In this document: positions 57,383-64,000 of the stretch, piece after piece
Numbering within the stretch: position 1 is the first letter of the stretch
Layout of the letters: the number at the start of each line of letters is the position of its first letter
Assembly (NCBI RefSeq): GCF_013280595.1
Contig: NZ_JAAATY010000005.1
Location: 124,001-188,000 of the forward strand
DNA: 64,000 nucleotides
Direction of reading: 5' to 3'
Source: Kibdelosporangium persicum
GTDB taxonomy: Bacteria; Actinomycetota; Actinomycetes; Mycobacteriales; Pseudonocardiaceae
Made by a program: the position numbers and the translations under genes
Notes under the pieces: model-generated
What the model saw: the letters and a program-made list of their open reading frames with translations, nothing else
What the model was told of the DNA's origin: nothing
Databases searched by the model: none

Positions 57383-58390
57383 ATGCCTACTGATCGTCCG
57401 TACGCCGCGTTGGCGATGTCGCCGCAAGCCGCTGCCGCTGTGTTCGACAGGGGTGCGATGGCGGCCTTGAGGAAGGTTTGTGAGGTGGCGCCGTCGCCCG
57501 TGCTCGACGACTTCGGCACGCCGCGGGCGAGGGAGGTGCTGGCGAGAGTCGACGTCCTCGTGACGGGATGGGGCTGCCCGCCGGTCGACGAAGCGGTCCT
57601 TCAGGCGGCGCCGAGGCTCAAGGCCATCGTGCACACCGCGGGATCGGTGCGCGGGCACGTCACGGACGCCTGCTGGGCACGCGGGATCGAGGTCACCTCC
57701 GCGGCTGCGGCGAACGCCCTGCCGGTAGCCGAGTACACCGTGGCGATGATCCTGCTCAGTGGCAAGCGCGTGCTGGAACGGGCCATGGACTATCGGGAGA
57801 AGCGCAGGCCCGAGCCGTCCTTGAGCACACCGAAGGACGTGGGCAACTTCGGCCGGACGGTCGGCATTCTCTCCGCTTCCCTGATCGGGCGGCGGGTGGC
57901 CGAGTTGCTCAGACCGTACGACCTGAGGTTGCTGCTGCACGACCCGTCCCTGAGTGAAGAAGAGGCCGCGGTCCTCGGTGTGCAGCCGGTCGGGTTGAGG
58001 GAGTTGTTCACGCGCAGCGATGTGGTCACCGTCCACACTCCGCTGTTACCCGACACGCGCGGAGTGGTCAGCCGCGAGCTGCTGGGCATGATGCGGCCCG
58101 ATTCCGTGCTCATCAACACTTCCCGTGGCGCCGTGGTCGATCAGGACGCCCTCGTCCAGGAGGCGGGCAGGATCCGGGTCATCCTGGACGTCACCGATCC
58201 CGAGGTCCTGCCGCCGGACCACCCGTTGTGGGACAACAGCGATGTACTGATCACCCCGAACCTCGCCGGTTCACAGGGCAACGAGTTCGGCAGGCTCGCC
58301 AACACCGCCATCGCCGAGCTCGACCGGTGGGTGTCCGGCGCGGGCTTCGCGCATCCGGTACGCAAGGACAGGCTGGGGTTCCTGGCGTGA
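57383..58390 (+). CDS. 2-hydroxyacid dehydrogenase-like protein, active site altered
   Basis: The 335-residue protein has the D-isomer-specific 2-hydroxyacid dehydrogenase fold: 'AIVHTAGSVRGHVTDACWAR', 'NALPVAEYTVAMILLSGKR', Arg248 in 'INTSRGAVVD' and Glu274 in 'DVTDPEVLPPDHPLW'. Two things are unusual: the dinucleotide loop reads 'GILSASLIG' at 161-169, with Ser164 where a Gly is expected, and the catalytic His is replaced by Asn293 in 'ITPNLAGSQGNEF' (usually TPHIAGS). It may have lost dehydrogenase activity or changed reaction. Confidence 0.85.
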   Translation: MPTDRPYAALAMSPQAAAAVFDRGAMAALRKVCEVAPSPVLDDFGTPRAREVLARVDVLVTGWGCPPVDEAVLQAAPRLKAIVHTAGSVRGHVTDACWARGIEVTSAAAANALPVAEYTVAMILLSGKRVLERAMDYREKRRPEPSLSTPKDVGNFGRTVGILSASLIGRRVAELLRPYDLRLLLHDPSLSEEEAAVLGVQPVGLRELFTRSDVVTVHTPLLPDTRGVVSRELLGMMRPDSVLINTSRGAVVDQDALVQEAGRIRVILDVTDPEVLPPDHPLWDNSDVLITPNLAGSQGNEFGRLANTAIAELDRWVSGAGFAHPVRKDRLGFLA

Positions 58391-58503
58391 ACAGCGCGCG
58401 GCGATCCACTTCGGACGGTCGTGGCCGTTCGCTTCGGCGGAGGTGCCACAACAGGCCAGGGGCCACGCACACCCCTGGCACACGGCCGATCCGCCCCGCG
58501 GGC

Positions 58504-58656
58504 TCAGCGTTGTTGTCTGGTCGGTGCCGGCTCCGGCGGCGGCTCGGGCGCGCCCGCCGTGGACCGACAGGTCAGCAACGCGAACAGGATGAACGAGAGC
58601 AGCAGCACCGTGGCCAGCAGGCGGACCAGTGTGCCGAATCTGATTGCCACCATCAT
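58504..58656 (-). CDS. Small single-pass membrane protein (50 residues)
   Basis: A GAGGAGG ribosome binding site stands 7 nt before ATG 58656. The product has one membrane helix ('LVRLLATVLLLSFILFALLT'), a Cys just after it and a short Pro-rich tail. It is divergent from the histidine kinase gene (96 bp). No family; its ribosome binding site and clean helix support it as a real small gene. Confidence 0.6.
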   Translation of the reverse strand: MMVAIRFGTLVRLLATVLLLSFILFALLTCRSTAGAPEPPPEPAPTRQQR

Positions 58657-58752
58657 GGGAGTCCCTCCTCGAATGTGACTGGCACATCCCTGAAAGGCAC
58701 CACTCTCGTCCACCCGGGACGTGGCCGACAGAGTCCAACTACTCTGGGTGGC

Positions 58753-59913
58753 GTGGGCCAGAAGACACCGCACGAGTACACCCGGCTGCTGGAGGAGTCG
58801 AGGCGGCGGGAGGCCTGGCTGCGCGCGTCCAATGAGATCACCGCGACCTTGTTGGCGGGCAACGGATCCGAGCTGGAACTGGTCACCCACCGGGCCCGCG
58901 AGGTGGCGGGCGCGCCGCTGGCCGCTCTGGCCCTGCCGGACGAGCACGCCCCGGGAACGCTGTTCTTCCCTGTGGTCGAAGGCGCCGAGCACCTGGCGGG
59001 CACGTCGATCACCATCGAGGGCACCGCGTCCGGTCTGGTCTTCAGCTCCGGTCAGCCGCTGCTGATCGACAACTACGGTGACGCGGCCGCGGCCTGGCAG
59101 GGCGACAGCGGCTCGGTGGCTCCGTCGGAACTGAAGCCGCTCGGGTCGGCCGCGATCGTCCCGCTCACCGCGGGCACCGAGACCCTCGGTGTGCTGTTGC
59201 TGTGCCGCCTGCGTACGGAGCCGCTGTTCGGCCAGGCCGATCTGGACCTGCTGAACTCCTTCGCCGCACACGCCGCGCTGGCGTTGCAGTACGCCGCCGC
59301 GCGGGCCGACCAGCAGCGGCTCGTGGTGCTGGAGGACCGCGACCGGATCGCCAGGGACCTGCACGACCTGGTCATCCAGCGGATCTTCGCGACCGGCATG
59401 GCGCTGGAGGCTGCCGCGTCGGTCATCGCCGCCGACCCCGGGGACGCCGCGGCCCGCATCCGGTCGGCCGTCGACGATCTGGACGAAACGATCCAGGAGA
59501 TCCGGACGACGGTGTTCGCGCTACAGCACCCACCGGTGGAGAGCCTGCGGTCACTGGTCCTGACCGTGGCGGGGACGGCGGAGGCCACGCTGGGGTTCAA
59601 GCCGTCGGTCCGGTTCCTGGGCCCGGTGGACACGTCAGTCCCCGGCAACGTCTGCGACCAGATGCTTCCGGTGCTGCGCGAGGCTTTGTCCAATGTGGTC
59701 AGACACGCGCACGCGACCTCGGTGACGATCGAGGTCACCGCCGGCGACGAGCTGTCCCTGCGCGTGATCGACAACGGCATCGGGGTACCGGCGGGCGGGC
59801 GCCGCAGCGGGCTGAACAACATGGCCGTGCGCGCCCGGCGGCTGGGTGGCTCGTTCACCCTCACTCCGGCGAACCCGGGAACCGAACTGCGGTGGAATGT
59901 CCCGCTGGACTGA
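58753..59913 (+). CDS. DosS/DevS-like sensor histidine kinase, single GAF
   Basis: From GTG 58753, 386 residues: one GAF domain (about 30-190), a HisKA_3 domain with His204 in 'DRIARDLHDLVIQRIFATGM' (the DevS-type H box) and the ATPase domain ('LREALSNVVRHAHATSVTIE', 'DNGIGVPAGGRRSGLNNM'). Mycobacterial DosS/DosT have two GAF domains and bind heme to sense O2, NO and CO; this protein has only one and its ligand is unknown. The response regulator lies directly downstream on the other strand, with stops adjacent. Confidence 0.9.
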   Translation: MGQKTPHEYTRLLEESRRREAWLRASNEITATLLAGNGSELELVTHRAREVAGAPLAALALPDEHAPGTLFFPVVEGAEHLAGTSITIEGTASGLVFSSGQPLLIDNYGDAAAAWQGDSGSVAPSELKPLGSAAIVPLTAGTETLGVLLLCRLRTEPLFGQADLDLLNSFAAHAALALQYAAARADQQRLVVLEDRDRIARDLHDLVIQRIFATGMALEAAASVIAADPGDAAARIRSAVDDLDETIQEIRTTVFALQHPPVESLRSLVLTVAGTAEATLGFKPSVRFLGPVDTSVPGNVCDQMLPVLREALSNVVRHAHATSVTIEVTAGDELSLRVIDNGIGVPAGGRRSGLNNMAVRARRLGGSFTLTPANPGTELRWNVPLD

Positions 59914-60555
59914 CTACGGGCGGCGGCGGTTCTGCCGCAGTTCCGTGGCCAGCACGGCGGCCTGCGTGCGGCGTCGCATGCCGAGTTTGGCGAGCAGGTT
60001 CGACACGTAGTTCTTCACGGTCTTCTCCGCCAGGAACAGCCGCTCGGCGATCTGCCGGTTGGTCAGCCCCTCGCCGATCAGCTCGAGCACCTTGCGCTCC
60101 TGCTCTGTGAGGTCGGCAAGTTTGTCGGTCGGGCCCCGGCGCAGCCGCGTCAGCACCTGCGTGGTCGCTGTGGCGTCGAGCAGCGTGCCGCCCTGCGCCA
60201 CCGTCCGGATGGCCCTGACCAGATCGCCGCCACGCACTTCCTTGAGCACGTAGCCCGCGGCGCCTGCCATGACCGACTCGAACAAGGCCTCGTCGTCGGA
60301 GTACGAGGTCAGCATCAGGCACCTCAGATCGGGCATTTCGGCCCGCAGGTCACGGCACACCTGGACGCCGTCGCCATCGGGCAGGCGGACGTCCAGCACG
60401 GCCACATCCGGGTTCAGCGCGGGCACCGCCGCCAGCGCCTCCGCCACGGTCGACGCCTCGCCGACCACGCTGATATCCGGATTGGTACCGAGCAGGGCGG
60501 CCACACCCTTGCGAACGACTTCGTGGTCGTCGAGCAGGAAGACCCGGATTGTCAC
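59914..60555 (-). CDS. DosR/DevR-like NarL-type response regulator
   Basis: The 213-residue regulator has receiver residues 'LLDDHE', phospho-acceptor Asp55 in '[13 protein letters not shown]', '[11 protein letters not shown]' and '[12 protein letters not shown]', then the LuxR HTH ('[20 protein letters not shown]', '[20 protein letters not shown]'). The DevR-like 'LKE'-type end of the receiver and the kinase next door support pairing. It converges on the kinase gene and is divergent from the PPOX gene, before which a DevR-type box lies. Confidence 0.92.
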   Translation of the reverse strand: MTIRVFLLDDHEVVRKGVAALLGTNPDISVVGEASTVAEALAAVPALNPDVAVLDVRLPDGDGVQVCRDLRAEMPDLRCLMLTSYSDDEALFESVMAGAAGYVLKEVRGGDLVRAIRTVAQGGTLLDATATTQVLTRLRRGPTDKLADLTEQERKVLELIGEGLTNRQIAERLFLAEKTVKNYVSNLLAKLGMRRRTQAAVLATELRQNRRRP

Positions 60556-60659
60556 CCGCCCACGGTAGTAGCCGGGGCTGGGCCGGCGGAACCACGTTTG
60601 TCACGCGTCCGGGCGAAGCCCCGGACATGTCGGAGACAACACGGCAGCGCCGGGGGCGA

Positions 60660-60679
60660 TTAGGGACTTTCGACTCGGT
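60660..60679. promoter_or_regulatory. DevR/DosR-type box
   Basis: TTAGGGACTTTCGACTCGGT matches the DosR motif (TTSGGGACTWWAGTCCCSAA): its left half is complete and its right half partial. It lies between the divergent regulator and PPOX genes, about 90 bp before the PPOX start. Confidence 0.6.
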
Positions 60680-60767
60680 TGCCACGTCGATCGACCAGGC
60701 AGGATCGGGCCCAGCCGGCTTCTGGTGCCGGGTTCACCCAGGGGAAGGATGGGAGGGGTTGCGTCAC

Positions 60768-61172
60768 GTGGACTCCGCGGGACTGGAACTGCTCTCGGGG
60801 CCGGAGTGCCTCCGTCTGCTGGCCAAGGTCCCGATCGGCCGGGTGGTCTACACCGACCGCGCGCTGCCTGCCGTGCAGCCGGTCACCTTCGCGCTGCACG
60901 AGCGCTCGGTGATCATCAGGACGGCGGCGCACACCCGGCTGGCCCTCGCGGCCGCCGGGAAGGTCGTCGCCTTCGAGGCCGACGAGTTCACCGAGGACCG
61001 TGTCCGAAGTGGATGGAGCGTCGTCGCGATCGGGCACGCTATGAAGGTCGCCGACCCCGCGGAAGTGGAGGTGGTCCGGCAGTTGGGCCTACGCCCGTGG
61101 AATCCGGACGCCGAGGATTTCTACCTGCGTATCTCCGTGGAGGTCGTCTCCGGCCGGCGGCTGCCCTGGTGA
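60768..61172 (+). CDS. PPOX/flavin reductase-like protein (Rv3131/Rv2003-type context)
   Basis: From GTG 60768 (GGAGGGG 9 nt upstream) the 134-residue product is a pyridoxamine 5'-phosphate oxidase-like split-barrel protein: 'LSGPECLRLLAKVPIGRVVY', 'ALPAVQPVTFALHERSVIIR', 'GWSVVAIGHAMKVADPAEVE'. Members bind F420, FMN or heme. Its place beside the DosR-like regulator and the DevR-type box before it suggest induction by low O2 or NO. Confidence 0.85.
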   Translation: MDSAGLELLSGPECLRLLAKVPIGRVVYTDRALPAVQPVTFALHERSVIIRTAAHTRLALAAAGKVVAFEADEFTEDRVRSGWSVVAIGHAMKVADPAEVEVVRQLGLRPWNPDAEDFYLRISVEVVSGRRLPW

Positions 61173-61189
61173 GTGCCCGCCGACGCCGG

Positions 61190-61774
61190 TCAGCACGCGC
61201 CGGACAGTCCGTGTTCCAGCAGGTCGAAGATGGCGTCGAGGGCGGCGCGCGGGTCGGGCTCAGCGCCGACGAACTGAGGGATCTCCAGCACATAGCGCGC
61301 AATGGCACGCACGGTGATGTCGTCGGCGGGGCGGCCGAGTTCCGCGGCGATCACCTCGGCGAGCGGCCCCTCACAGCGGATCCAGAGCTTGCGTGAATAG
61401 TCCCGCAACGCCGGGGTGTTCATGATCAGCGCGGTCTTGCTCGCGAACTCGGGAGCCGGGTCGGCGGCGAACGGGCCGCGACCGGCCATGAACTGTCGCA
61501 AGGCGGCCATCACCGACTGCCCTGCCGGACGCTCGCGCACTGCGGCGAGCAAGCTCTCCCGGCGTTCGGTGCCGTCGTCGAAGATCAACGACTCCTTGCC
61601 GTCGGGCGCGTGCTTGAACACCGTCGGCACGGAGATGTCCACGGCGTCGGCGATCTCCTTGACGCTGACCTGGTCGTATCCCCGCTCCAGGAACAGCCGC
61701 AGCGCGGCACGGGCCAACGCCTGCCTGGTCTGGACGTTCTTGCGTTCGCGGCGGCCGACGGGCAAGGAACTCAC
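61190..61774 (-). CDS. TetR-family transcriptional regulator
   Basis: The 194-residue protein has the TetR N-terminal helix-turn-helix ('ALRLFLERGYDQVSVKEIADAVDIS', 'VPTVFKHAPDGKES') and an all-helical ligand domain. The divergent flavin monooxygenase gene, 115 bp away with an AT-rich gap, is its likely target: a repressor released by the monooxygenase substrate is the common arrangement. Confidence 0.9.
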   Translation of the reverse strand: MSSLPVGRRERKNVQTRQALARAALRLFLERGYDQVSVKEIADAVDISVPTVFKHAPDGKESLIFDDGTERRESLLAAVRERPAGQSVMAALRQFMAGRGPFAADPAPEFASKTALIMNTPALRDYSRKLWIRCEGPLAEVIAAELGRPADDITVRAIARYVLEIPQFVGAEPDPRAALDAIFDLLEHGLSGAC

Positions 61775-61889
61775 GACGTCACCCTAACACCACCGCTTAC
61801 TGGATTAAAATCTTAAGTCGCTTGTAGTTTTTACTCAGTTGTGTTTTTCTGGAGGCGCGACCACCCGCCTGCCGAAAGAGCCGATCACC

Positions 61890-63458
61890 ATGACAAGCGA
61901 AGACGAACCGATTCCCGTCCTGATCGTCGGCGGCAGCCTCGTGGGGCTGTCCGCCGCCGTGTTCCTGGCCTGGCGCGGCGTCCCCACCGTTGTGGTGGAA
62001 AAACACGCGGGCAGCTCGCTTCACCCCAGGGCCATCGGCTACACGACCAGGACGGTGGAACTGTTCCGAGCGGCGGGCATCGAGTTGCCGCCGGCACGGC
62101 ACGAAGGGCCGCCACGCCGAGCACGGGTGGAAAGCCTGGCCGGCCACTGGCACGAGGAATACCCCTGGACGCCGGGCAACCGTGCGGCGACAGCCGGACA
62201 TTCGCCGGTGCGGGGGACCGCCATCGCACAGGACCGGCTGGAGCCCATCCTGCGTGAGCGGGCCGTCGAACTCGGGGCCGATCTGCGGCCGGACACCGAG
62301 CTGACCGGGTTCACCCAGGACGACGACTGCGTGACCGCGACACTCAGCGTCCGCGGCGGGCAGGAGTACCGTCTTCGCGCGCGGTACCTGGTGGCTGCCG
62401 ACGGCGCTCGCAGCTTCGTGCGGGAGAAGCTGGGAATCGGGCGCGACGGGCGAGGCGTGTTGTCCGTGCAGCGCAGTATCCTGTTCCGCGCCCCTCTTGA
62501 GCAGTACCTCGACCAGGGCGTTGTGCAGTTCGAGATCGAGCAACCGGACCTGAAGGCGTTTCTCACCACCTATTCCGACGGGCGGTGGGTGCTGATGGTG
62601 GCCGACGACGTCGACCTCGACGAACGGCAGCAGTACACGCTCGTGCGACAGGCGACCGGACTGCCGGATCTACCGGTCGAGCTCATCACCACCGGACGCT
62701 GGGAGCTGGCCGCGTCGATCGCGGACCGATTCTCCTCCGGCAGGGTGTTCCTCGCCGGCGACGCCGCGCACCAGCTTCCGCCCAACCGCGGTGGATACGG
62801 CGCCAACACCGGCATCGAGGACGCGCACAACGTCGCCTGGAAGCTCGCGGCCGTCCTTTCCGGACAGTCCACACCAGACCTTCTGGACAGCTACGACGCC
62901 GAACGCCGACCCGTCGCCTGGTTGCGGCACGAGCAGATCTTCGCCCGCGCCGACTACAAGGCGCACATCCGGACCCCGACGTCCGATGTCCAGATCATCG
63001 ACGAGCAAGCCATGGAACTCGGCCAGATCTACCGTTCCGCCGCCGTGCTCGGTGCGTCCGGCGAACTGCCACCCGCGCGGCGCCCGGAGCTCTGGGCCGG
63101 ACAGCCCGGAACCCGCGCGCCGCACGTTCGTGTGCGCGCCAACGGCGCCGAGCGATCCATGTTGGACCTGTTCGGGCACGACTGGGTGCTCCTGTCACAG
63201 GACGGCGAATGGTCGGCCGCTCTCGCGCACGCCACCGCCGAACTGGGCCTGGCCGCCACGTTCGTGCACATCGGCACCGACGCCGACCCGCTGGAACCGG
63301 ACGCGTTCCGCGACGCGTACGGCGTCGCCGACGACGGCGCCACACTGGTCCGCCCGGACGGCTACATCGCCTGGCGAACTCGCACCGCTCCGGCCGATCC
63401 CGCCGCCGCGCTCACGGACGCCCTCGGCACCGTCGCCCACGCGGCCGGGAACCGGTGA
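61890..63458 (+). CDS. FAD-dependent aromatic monooxygenase
   Basis: A ~522-residue class A flavin monooxygenase: 'VLIVGGSLVGLSAAVFLAWR' FAD motif, 'GTAIAQDRLEPILRERAVELG', the DG motif 'LVAADGARSFVREKLGI' and the GD motif 'VFLAGDAAHQLPPNRGGYGA', then 'NTGIEDAHNVAWKL'. The last ~150 residues form the thioredoxin-like C-terminal domain of the PheA/TfdB and rifampicin monooxygenase group. It hydroxylates an aromatic or polyketide substrate using NAD(P)H and O2. The ATG at 61890 is chosen over an upstream ATG at 61839. Regulated by the divergent TetR, most likely. Confidence 0.9.
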   Translation: MTSEDEPIPVLIVGGSLVGLSAAVFLAWRGVPTVVVEKHAGSSLHPRAIGYTTRTVELFRAAGIELPPARHEGPPRRARVESLAGHWHEEYPWTPGNRAATAGHSPVRGTAIAQDRLEPILRERAVELGADLRPDTELTGFTQDDDCVTATLSVRGGQEYRLRARYLVAADGARSFVREKLGIGRDGRGVLSVQRSILFRAPLEQYLDQGVVQFEIEQPDLKAFLTTYSDGRWVLMVADDVDLDERQQYTLVRQATGLPDLPVELITTGRWELAASIADRFSSGRVFLAGDAAHQLPPNRGGYGANTGIEDAHNVAWKLAAVLSGQSTPDLLDSYDAERRPVAWLRHEQIFARADYKAHIRTPTSDVQIIDEQAMELGQIYRSAAVLGASGELPPARRPELWAGQPGTRAPHVRVRANGAERSMLDLFGHDWVLLSQDGEWSAALAHATAELGLAATFVHIGTDADPLEPDAFRDAYGVADDGATLVRPDGYIAWRTRTAPADPAAALTDALGTVAHAAGNR

Positions 63459-63462
63459 ACGC

Positions 63463-63494
63463 CGTGGTGGTCACGGGCCGGCGGGGTCACCACG
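63463..63494 (+). terminator. Weak terminator-like hairpin
   Basis: CGTGGTG and CACCACG form a 7-bp stem (extendable by a few wobble pairs) after the monooxygenase stop codon. Confidence 0.35.
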
Positions 63495-63577
63495 CCGCAG
63501 CCTGATGACCGCCGTCCTTCTGAGAACGGACGTCGAAGGTTCATCTACCAGCAAGCAACACCGGCTAGACAGTGCCG

Positions 63578-64000
63578 GTGACCACATCACTCGCCCGGCG
63601 AAGATTCCTGGCCCTCGCCGGCGCCGCCGCCATCGCCCAGGTACCCGCGCATTCCGCCGCCGCTTCACCCAAGCCGGGTGGCTACCCGTTCACGCTCGGT
63701 GTCGCGAGCGGAGACCCCACGTCCACCGGGGTCGTCCTGTGGACGCGGCTCGTGCCCGAGCCGTTCCTGCCCGGCGGTGGCATGCCGCGTACCAAGGTTC
63801 CGGTGGAGTGGCAGGTCGCCACGGACGAGCGGTTCCGCCGGATCGTCGCGCACGGCACCGCGTGGGCACTGCCCGAACTGGCGCACTCGGTGCACGTCGA
63901 AGTCGACGGCCTCGCGCCGGACCGTGAGTGGTTCTACCGCTTCCGTTACCGCCAGGAGGTCTCCGCGACCGGCCGGACCCGGACCACGCCGCCGGAACAC
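63578..64000 (+). CDS. phoD: PhoD-type phosphatase, 3'-truncated by window edge
   Basis: From GTG 63578 the open frame runs off the window. It begins with a twin-arginine signal ('LARRRFLALAGAAAIAQVPA') and continues with the PhoD N-terminal domain: 'FTLGVASGDPTSTGVVLWTRL', 'PVEWQVATDERFRRIV' and 'VDGLAPDREWFYRFRYR'. The metal motifs lie outside. It is a second PhoD in this window besides 45690, with a different sequence, so not a recent duplicate. An in-frame GTG at 63572 is an alternative start. Confidence 0.88.
   Translation, partial: MTTSLARRRFLALAGAAAIAQVPAHSAAASPKPGGYPFTLGVASGDPTSTGVVLWTRLVPEPFLPGGGMPRTKVPVEWQVATDERFRRIVAHGTAWALPELAHSVHVEVDGLAPDREWFYRFRYRQEVSATGRTRTTPPEH

Overview
This is a high-GC chromosomal window from a soil-type actinomycete. 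GTG and TTG starts with strong GGAGG-type ribosome binding sites, a SARP/AfsR regulator, NarL-type two-component pairs, an IdeR-type iron box, a DasR-type operator in front of a chitin-acting LPMO, a CYP152-like P450, an F420-type luciferase-like enzyme and a DosS/DosR-like pair all point to Actinomycetia. The general look suggests Pseudonocardiales (Amycolatopsis, Kibdelosporangium or Lentzea relatives), but that placement is inference. There is no rRNA, no prophage, no CRISPR array and no complete insertion sequence. Two places show decay (P450 and TetR remnants at 6.2-6.7 kb; a truncated IclR gene at 44.1-44.4 kb), and one 162-bp MITE-like element lies at 56.7-56.9 kb.

Layout. 0-9.8 kb: a partial NmrA-like gene, an ECF sigma/anti-sigma pair divergent from a DUF1996 protein, a secreted-repeat lipoprotein, a secreted endonuclease/phosphatase-like hydrolase, MarR plus an F420-type oxidoreductase, a terpene-cyclase-fold protein, a HAD-Nudix fusion and a second NmrA-like protein. 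9.8-16.9 kb: DUF2007, STAS, a LigD phosphoesterase-polymerase without ligase domain, DUF4383, CYP152-like P450, DUF305 lipoprotein, an AA10 LPMO under a DasR-type site, DUF4360 and a small membrane protein. 16.9-20.2 kb: NarL-type two-component system divergent from an ABC exporter.

20.2-23.2 kb is the most unusual part. On the minus strand, in order: a sigma-70-type promoter (TTGACC, 17 nt, CATGAT), a 31-codon leader ORF with a strong ribosome binding site, a hairpin, an intrinsic terminator with U5, five closely spaced tRNA genes (Gly-UCC; a variant with anticodon GCC; Gln-CUG; Leu-CAA; a long-variable-arm tRNA with an odd anticodon loop), then, 21 nt after the last tRNA and with its own ribosome binding site, a 725-residue protein with a TerD-like domain, and finally a perfect-stem terminator. 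The leader contains codons for every specificity that can be read from the array. I propose an attenuation-controlled tRNA-replacement or tRNA-damage-response operon.

23.8-38.7 kb: PLP dehydratase, membrane protein, GGDEF protein, VOC protein, Tat-exported berberine-bridge-type oxidase divergent from a 923-residue SARP regulator, metallophosphoesterase, KhtU/KhtT-like K+/H+ antiporter pair, siderophore-interacting protein with an IdeR-type box, secreted alpha/beta hydrolase, RsbW-like kinase and Spo0M. 38.7-49 kb: an inverted repeat cluster, fused SecDF with two tandem paralogous small exported proteins, amidohydrolase, GNAT, threonine dehydratase, PhoD phosphatase and a VanZ-RDD protein. 49-64 kb: GH3 enzyme with two F5/8 type C domains and a LacI-type operator, AMIN-like protein, GNAT, HxlR, GGDEF, MFS, an aberrant 2-hydroxyacid dehydrogenase, a DosS/DosR-like pair with a flavin-reductase-like target under a DevR-type box, TetR plus flavin monooxygenase, and a second PhoD phosphatase running off the right edge.
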